A stretch of DNA of 64,000 nucleotides from Trachythela sp. YZ-2020 (taxonomy: Eukaryota; Cnidaria; Anthozoa; Malacalcyonacea; Clavulariidae). Position numbers and translations under genes: made by a program. This document shows, piece by piece, positions 58,383 to 64,000 of the stretch. Every line of letters starts with the position of its first letter. Positions within the stretch are counted from its first letter, which is position 1. The notes under the pieces are model-generated. The model saw only the letters and a program-made list of their open reading frames with translations. It ran no database searches and had not been told where the DNA came from. The stretch lies in assembly GCA_016169945.1 (NCBI GenBank), contig JADLSH010000273.1, positions 2,523,001 through 2,587,000 on the forward strand. Reading direction: 5' to 3'.

Positions 58383-59054
58383 CTCTAAATTTGTGTCATG
58401 TTCGTCTCTTGTTTTGCCATACACAATTATGTCGTCCGCTATGTTTCGTACACTTTTCAACCCAATATTTCCGCTGCTGCATTTTCCCCGTAATTTAAGC
58501 GTTTGTATCTGTATAAACCTGTGTAGGTGGTAAATGTGGTAATATATCTGCTACTTTCGTCTAGTTCTAACGGATGGTAGGCTTGAGAGAGGTCTAATTT
58601 AGAAAAGTACTTTGCCCCGTTTAGTTCAAAATTAATTTCTTCGACAGTTGGTATTGGGTGTCGTACTCTCTTAATCGCTTCATTTTCTGCTCGCATGTCA
58701 ACACATACTCTAACTGCTCCGCCCTTTTTAGGTACTGCTAGGATTGGTGACACCCATGGTGTTGGTTGGTTTTCTGGGACACGCTCTATGTCACTTTTCT
58801 CCAGATCTTTCAACGCTTCTCCTACCTTTTCTCGTATATGGTATGGTATGCGACGCTGTGGTTGTGCTTTTGGTGTCTTTTCTTGACCAATGTTCAATTT
58901 TACCGGGTTAGCCTTCAACTTTCCCAGACCGGTAAACATTGAATCATATTTTGAACTTATGTTCTCAATCTTACTGTCAGATTTTGTCGAAACCTTGTTT
59001 ACATGTATCACTGATACGACCAAGTTCTTGTGCTGTGGTTGATGAAATAAGATT
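58383..59054 (-). pseudogene. Gypsy reverse transcriptase, N-terminal half
   Basis: The minus strand 59054-58457 reads YHIREKVGEALKDLEKSDIE, TPWVSPILAVPKKGGAVRVC, VDMRAENEAIKRVRHPIPTV, KYFSKLDLSQAYHPLELD (first catalytic Asp) and TGLYRYKRLNYG. After a frameshift near 58480 comes the box IADDIIVYG (YADD type). The rest of RT is lost at the LINE insertion point. Confidence 0.87.
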
Positions 59055-59372
59055 ACATACATACATTATTCAGCTCACTCCCCGTTGGGGCTTTTCAGTG
59101 ACCGATTACATCAAGTATCTAGCTTACCTATATTATGTACTTAACCTACATTATTTATTTTTACAATTGTGATATTACTTTCCTAATCTGTCTATCCTAA
59201 CCCACCCAGTCAACTTTCCCTGTGGGAGGAAACCGGAGTGCCCGGAGAAAACCCACGACTTTCGACAGAGCGTTGACTTACTCTTTTCACATGAGTGTGA
59301 TGAGTGTCCTCAACGAGAATCGAACTCAAGACTCAGAGGTGAAAGGCGCTTGCTCTGACGACTGCGCCACCG
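59055..59372 (-). mobile_element. tRNA-derived SINE
   Basis: On the minus strand the head has a Pol III A box TGGCGCAGTCGTCAGAGC and B box GAGTTCGATTCTC. A body follows with the widespread invertebrate SINE core GGGTTTTCTCCGGGCACTCC GGTTTCCTCCC, and it ends in a short ATGTATGTA-type tail. The target duplication AAGATT is at 59049-59054 and 59373-59378. It interrupts Gypsy between protease and RT. It is not a functional tRNA gene. Confidence 0.88.
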
Positions 59373-59924
59373 AAGATTGCCACTACAAGGTGTTTCAGCG
59401 ACATAATATGTTGCTGCGGTGATATGTTTCCGTGTTTCAACAGTACTTACAAATTTTCCAATGAATTTCACTGGCGTTTCCGGACTATACGCGAATGCTC
59501 TGACTTTCGTTTTGTTGAGCTTGACTCCAGTCATTTTATCATAAGTGTTCCGATCAATAACATTAACTGTTGCTCCTGTGTCAATTGTCGCTTTAAATGT
59601 ATGCTTACAAACGGTGACATTGACGTTTGGGGTCTTTGTATTATTAACAGAATATAAATAATCTTTGTCTGTTGAATCACCACTTTCTTTTCCTTCTCGA
59701 ACTGGATGTACATCTTTCCGTTGTCTCTGTTCATAGTTTGACCTGTTCTGTGATCTATTACCTCGACAAACATTCGCAAAATGGTTCATTTTATTGCATT
59801 TTCGGCATTGTTTTCCTTTGGCAGGGCAGTTGCCATGGTAATGCATTCCACCGCAATTGTAGCATTTCTTCGGTTTCTCTTTGGTTGGGTCAATTTTGTT
59901 TGTTTCTTCACGACGCTCGTTCAA
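59373..59924 (-). pseudogene. Gypsy nucleocapsid knuckles and aspartic protease
   Basis: Two CCHC-like knuckles ([13 protein letters not shown] and [14 protein letters not shown]) are followed by the retropepsin site [16 protein letters not shown] (DTGA), and a [12 protein letters not shown] end cut by the SINE. The frame is open over this part. Confidence 0.87.
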
Positions 59925-60455
59925 CTGTCCCGTATTCGGCTCTGTTCGTCTCTTCGTCCATCGAGTAACATCGAAGGTAAATCGTGCTTAGGATCTTTCA
60001 AGGCACTTTTCCGTATTTTAGACGATAGTCCACCGACCATAATTTGTTGTTCAATTTCAAAGTTTACATCTGCATATTCACACGTCTGTGCTAATGACCT
60101 GAGTCGCGTATGAAAGTTTCACCTCGTTCTTGCTTGGCTTGTCTGATAATGTACACTTCGTACCGGCGATTTCGTTGTGGCTCAAAATGTCCCTTCAACT
60201 TCGCCTTCGCCGTGGCTCAAAATGTCCCTTCAACTTCGCCTTCGCCGTGGCATAATTGTCGTCGTTGCCCGTGTTTTCAAGTTGTTTAAAGATTTCTGTG
60301 ACTCGCTGGCCTGCTTGGTAAAGCAATAATGCTCGTTTTCGTTTCCGATCTGTTATGCCGCTTGCTATATTGAACATCTCAAAGTCATCAGTCCAATTTT
60401 TCCAACGGACACCCAGACTAGATCCTACTTCCGCGTCAGGGTTGAATTCTGGCAT
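59925..60455 (-). pseudogene. Gypsy gag (capsid part)
   Basis: The minus strand begins MPEFNPDAEVGSSLGVRWKN W, then DDFEMFNIASGI, RALLLYQAGQRVTEIF and AKAKLKGHFEP, a Ty3/Gypsy gag block. A 35 bp tandem duplication (60179-60248, unit starting CTCAAAATGTCCCTTC) shifts the frame at this point. Gag-like sequence then continues in another frame (RRYEVYIIRQAKQERGE...) towards 59925. Confidence 0.8.
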
Positions 60456-60460
60456 CGGTT

Positions 60461-63051
60461 GAAAATCTTTACTAGAGAGAAGATTCTTTTAAATTAGATG
60501 AAAAATTAGTGCAAAATTCGAATCCAATCTCGGATATAGAAAATAATTAGTACAATCAAATACATAATATTTTGGAAAGGAAATTAATAATCAAAATCAC
60601 ACGTGAGACTTTTGACGTCCTCCTCGCTCTGTTTAGGGAAGCCACAGCTATTTACGTCATGTGTACAACCTATGTACTTGAAACCGGGAGAAATGGTACC
60701 TGGCCTCAGTACTGAAATAAAAATATTCTCAAACATAAGCCCCTGCTAACTCCTCAAACTGTATCAAATCCATGCGATTAATAATACACGACAAGTTTTC
60801 TTTACAATAATTTATTTGAAGCAGTTTGTTTTGATCGTCGTCGTAGCATTGCGTCCTACATCGTAAGTTCTCATGTTTTGTGAAGATAACAACGCATCCA
60901 CGTTCCAAGAGAGAATACATTTCTAAGTCTTTTCGGTCAGGGCTAAAACATCTATTCTTACCTTTGGAAAAACTACCCGAGTATTTATGCGGAACAAAAG
61001 AAAACGTACTTGGCACATGTGCAATACGTCAATAGAAGAAAAGCGACATGGCGAACACGTTGGTATATTATCTTGTCTGGCAATTTTAGCAGCTATAAGC
61101 AAATTCAAGAAATGTCAAGGAAAGGGAGAGAGGAAATTTCGTCACTGATGAGTGTCGGTGTCCGACCGGGGCGGGAGCTAAATCCTCTGCGCGCCACCGT
61201 AATTTGGAAGGTTGTTGGATTACCTAAAGAAGCTGTATGGTTCCGTACTACTACTGTGCAGGAATATTACACAAACTGAAATTAAGGAGTTAGATAAGAT
61301 AACAGCCGTGATGCAAAAAGACAACAAGGTCTTTGTACCGCTGCTAATCTGAAGGGGTAATTGGAAATTTGGGGCTCTGGACTGTCGAAGAATGCATCGA
61401 TAGTACGAAGCTATTGTTTCTGCAATAATTGGTTTGTCCGTCTGTCTCTTCTATCTACAAACAGTTTTTCATTAAAAAGTGTTTTGGAAGTTAAATGAAG
61501 TAACAAACTGGCGTCAAGGTTACATGAAAGACATAATTAAAATTTTAAAGAAACTAAGACAATATTTAGAGGTGGTTTTCCTGAGAAATACAACTGGAAA
61601 ACACTATTCAAGGGTGCCAGTCACTTGACGAAACCAAAAATTTATTACCACCGTCTTTTCCAATTAAGATTTTGAACCCCTGAGGATGTTGTATTCTGCA
61701 CTCAGGAATCCCGTTTATAAAAAGGCAATTGCCAATGCTGTAAATGTGGTGAGTAGTAATATACCAGCTGTAGTTATGTCCAAGGTAGATATTCAAGTGG
61801 ATTCTTCCTGTTGTAGTTCACGTGATCGAAGCATAGACAATATGGCATATCATTTAATCATGGATTGTTCAATCGTTTCATCTGAACGTGCAATAATATG
61901 TGGGATTTTCTTCTTGCTACAGTTACGAGCCAGTGCTCACCTGTTTATTGGGGACGATGAATCAATATATTGCGGTATCTTCAGTGCTGATTTACAGGAA
62001 CGTGGACAGTAGGATGAAACTATCTTATATAATTCATATATTACACTTGCTCAAGGAATATATTGCATAGTTTTAATAAATTATTCTTAACTTTAGCTTG
62101 ACTATGTTAAAATTGAAATTAGATAGACTGGCCCGGGGTTAATCGGGACTCTCCAGTATTGAACGTAATCAAGCTTCTGTCTATCTACGGATAATGGAGT
62201 TTCACTTTTAACCAATCACAGACGCGAAAGATCTACATATGATATGGGATACGCGCATGCCTATTATAATCACATTGTCACAGTTCAATAGAAGAAGTCA
62301 CATACTCGTGAGAATTTTATATGTAGTATAGTGCATATTATTTAAGTAATTAGGGCGACATTGACATTACATTATAAACATTATATTTACGTATTAAACG
62401 TTACTCGTGTTTCGAAACTTACTGTATAGCCTCACAGAGTAACAAATAAGAAGATGGGATGTGTCTAAAATTTTGCTCCACGATCTGTCAGTAAAACAAG
62501 CATGATAATAAAACTCCATCAGTCTGAGGGAACTGAAGTGGCTTCCACTGTCGAAGGAACTCTATTTACGTGATGCATTCATGGCTTTTAAATGCATTAA
62601 AGCTACTAACCCTACTTTTTCAAGTGAGTACTTCCGAAGCAGATTATCAAGTAGTGGCCGACTTACAAGGCCATCTAATGACATCCAAATCCTATAATAT
62701 AAAACCGAACTTTATCAAGTCATGTATGGTAAATTTTAACTGTCTCAGGTGTGTTAAGTGAATGGCGATGTCGATTGAAATTTTCTTTCAAATGGCAAGT
62801 TAATGAAGGTTAGCTGGCTCCCTTCCCAGTTATGAACCAAATATGCAATTTACTTTACAACACACAAATAGAGCGCTTTTCACTGTTCTACTTATAATGT
62901 GTGTTCTACTGTTCAGGCAAAACGTATATAAACGTGTCTCCTATATAGTGATCGTACGCAACGATACTACCCAGCATGGGCACCCTTGAAATATTTCTTC
63001 GCCAAGACGAACTCCGTATGTGTTTGCATGAGATTGTCCGGATAACATTGG
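60461..63051. repeat. 2.6 kb dispersed repeat, copy 2
   Basis: The partner of 36035-38578, in the same orientation. It begins directly at the 5' end of the Gypsy gag. It carries the preserved 108 aa open frame at 61686-62012 and the ~45 bp stretch missing from copy 1. No gene family is recognised. Confidence 0.8.
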
Positions 63052-63089
63052 CCCTCATAACAAATCACCCGGGCTCAGAATGAGCATTC

Positions 63090-63450
63090 ACTGCAAAAAA
63101 AGTTCGCGTAAATTTACTCAAAAACTTGAGTAAAACAATGCGTCCACAGTGACACATACATTTGAGTAAATTTACTCATAGTTACTTGAGTAAATTTACT
63201 CAAAAACTTGAGTAAAGTGAATGCGTCCACAGTGACACACACATTTGAGTAAATTTACTCATAGGTACTTGAGTACATTTACTCATAGGTACTTGAGTAA
63301 ATTTACTCAAAAACTTGAGTAAAGTGAATGCGTTCACAGTGACACATACATTTGAGTAAATTTACTCATAGGTATTTGAGTAAATTTACTCAAAATCTGA
63401 GTACACGACTTTGAGTAAAAATACTCAGGCTGTGAGTAAATAAGCGATCA
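63090..63450. repeat. Palindromic minisatellite (GAGTAAATTTACTC)
   Basis: About three to four units of ~80 bp consist of GAATGCGTCCACAGTGACAC, ACATTTGAGTAAATTTACTC, AT(A)GGTACTTGAGTAAATTTACTCAAAAACTT-type blocks. The 14 bp perfect palindrome GAGTAAATTTACTC occurs at least six times, and shorter GAGTA/TACTC half-sites continue to about 63470. Confidence 0.85.
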
Positions 63451-64000
63451 GTTTTACGCAACCGTGAGTAAACTTATCCACACTCCGAGTATTCCGTTTG
63501 TTAGGAACCATTCAATTCATGCATCCGTGAAACAATTGATATAGAAAGTGATGTATTCGCCTTGCAATTACCTTAGAAATAGTTACAGTGTAAAACTACA
63601 CAACGTGCAATTTTATATTATATAAAAATACTTAGGGCATGCATGCAGTATATATATTAATGTTATAGTGTTTATAATTGTTCGTCGATACAATCAGTTG
63701 TTGAAGCGGACTTTTCTGCAGCACGTGATCTATCTGGGAAAGTATGTGCCATGGAATTGACAAACGATACCACTGACGTCGGTAACTTGTTCGAGTCAGC
63801 GATTTGCAACACACTTTTGCAAATACTGAAGAACGTTGTTTACTGTAGCCGGGTACTGATACATGAAAACATAAAATGTGGCTAGAAGGGCAAGAGTTCC
63901 TTTTACCATTCCCCCAAGAAAAGCAAACAGGACTTGACCGTCTGCCACGATGTATGAACGCTCTGATGCATTCAAAGTTCCTCGGATGACGATTAGAGGA
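63451..64000. other. Right edge, nothing recognised
   Basis: Non-coding as far as can be seen. Short open frames lack motifs, and no further EGF exon of the host gene was found. Confidence 0.5.

Larger units (their letters stand above)
46600..60455 (-). mobile_element. Dead Ty3/Gypsy retrotransposon split by three insertions
   Basis: Reading right to left on the minus strand, the order is gag (60455-59925), CCHC knuckles and protease (59924-59379), RT start (59062-58383), RNase H and connection (53753-53057), and integrase with tail (47822-46600). The order PR-RT-RH-IN is that of Ty3/Gypsy. Insertions are a SINE at 59055-59372, a LINE at 53780-58382 and a satellite array at 47823-53056. About 300 bp of the RT palm/thumb between 58383 and 53780 is missing. 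No LTR was identified at either side. The right edge abuts the 2.6 kb repeat. Confidence 0.87.

Noticed and set aside
59310..59380. tRNA-like sequence with A and B boxes
   Set aside because: It is the head of a SINE with target duplication and non-tRNA body; no proper acceptor stem closes it.
43349..64000. Further EGF exons of the host gene
   Set aside because: No CxCxxGF-type block with flanking AG/GT signals was found on the + strand right of 43348.

Overview
The window is animal nuclear DNA, most likely from a soft-bodied marine invertebrate. A cnidarian is my best guess, but the species cannot be named from the sequence. The evidence is AT-rich sequence, phase-matched exons with consensus splice sites (GTRAGT donors, polypyrimidine-AG acceptors), extracellular LDL-receptor and EGF modules, and a dense mix of nested metazoan transposable elements (BEL/Pao, Ty3/Gypsy, CR1/L2-like LINEs, a tRNA-derived SINE, hAT MITEs, foldbacks and satellites).

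The host gene is on the + strand. Five exons are visible: 339-720 and 33984-34387 (YWTD beta-propeller), then three EGF exons at 35565-35675, 40958-41080 and 43217-43348. Together they encode part of an LRP/EGF-precursor-like cell-surface protein. The gene runs off the left edge, and no further exon is recognised on the right. The first intron is about 33 kb and holds most of the repeats.

Inside that intron, on the same strand, is the only long intact ORF of the window: 22972-27348, 1458 aa. It joins C2H2 fingers, a SWIM finger, a KDZ/HMGXB3-transposase-like core with a SAP-like helix pair, a Ulp1/SENP cysteine protease, a PHD finger and a C-terminal SprT/Spartan-type metalloprotease (HEMVH). 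It is the best candidate for a little-described system: a transposase-like protein carrying both a deSUMOylase-like and a DNA-protein-crosslink-protease-like domain.

Region by region. 0.9-2.1 kb: a foldback element containing a hAT MITE. 3.1-11.2 kb: a CR1/L2-like LINE broken by a defective BEL/Pao element (minus strand, 4.08-7.85 kb) and by a 2.7 kb unit with 344 bp terminal direct repeats (8.23-10.96 kb). 11.5-13.5 kb: a second LINE. 13.5-22.9 kb: degraded repeats and MITEs. 23-27.3 kb: the large fusion ORF. 28.5-31 kb: a 19/20 bp satellite broken by LINE insertions. 31.7-33.5 kb: LINE tails. 34-43.3 kb: host exons, one copy of a 2.6 kb dispersed repeat and a hAT MITE. 43.9-46.3 kb: a tandem duplication and a long-TIR element. 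46.6-60.5 kb: one dead Ty3/Gypsy element (minus strand) split by three later insertions, namely a 5.2 kb satellite-in-TIR array (47.8-53.1 kb), a nearly full-length LINE (53.8-58.4 kb) and a tRNA-SINE (59.05-59.37 kb). 60.46-63.05 kb: the second copy of the 2.6 kb repeat. 63.1-63.45 kb: a palindromic minisatellite.

No operons, CRISPR arrays, rRNA or functional tRNA genes were seen. Most coding-looking pieces other than the host exons and the 1458 aa ORF are broken transposon genes.
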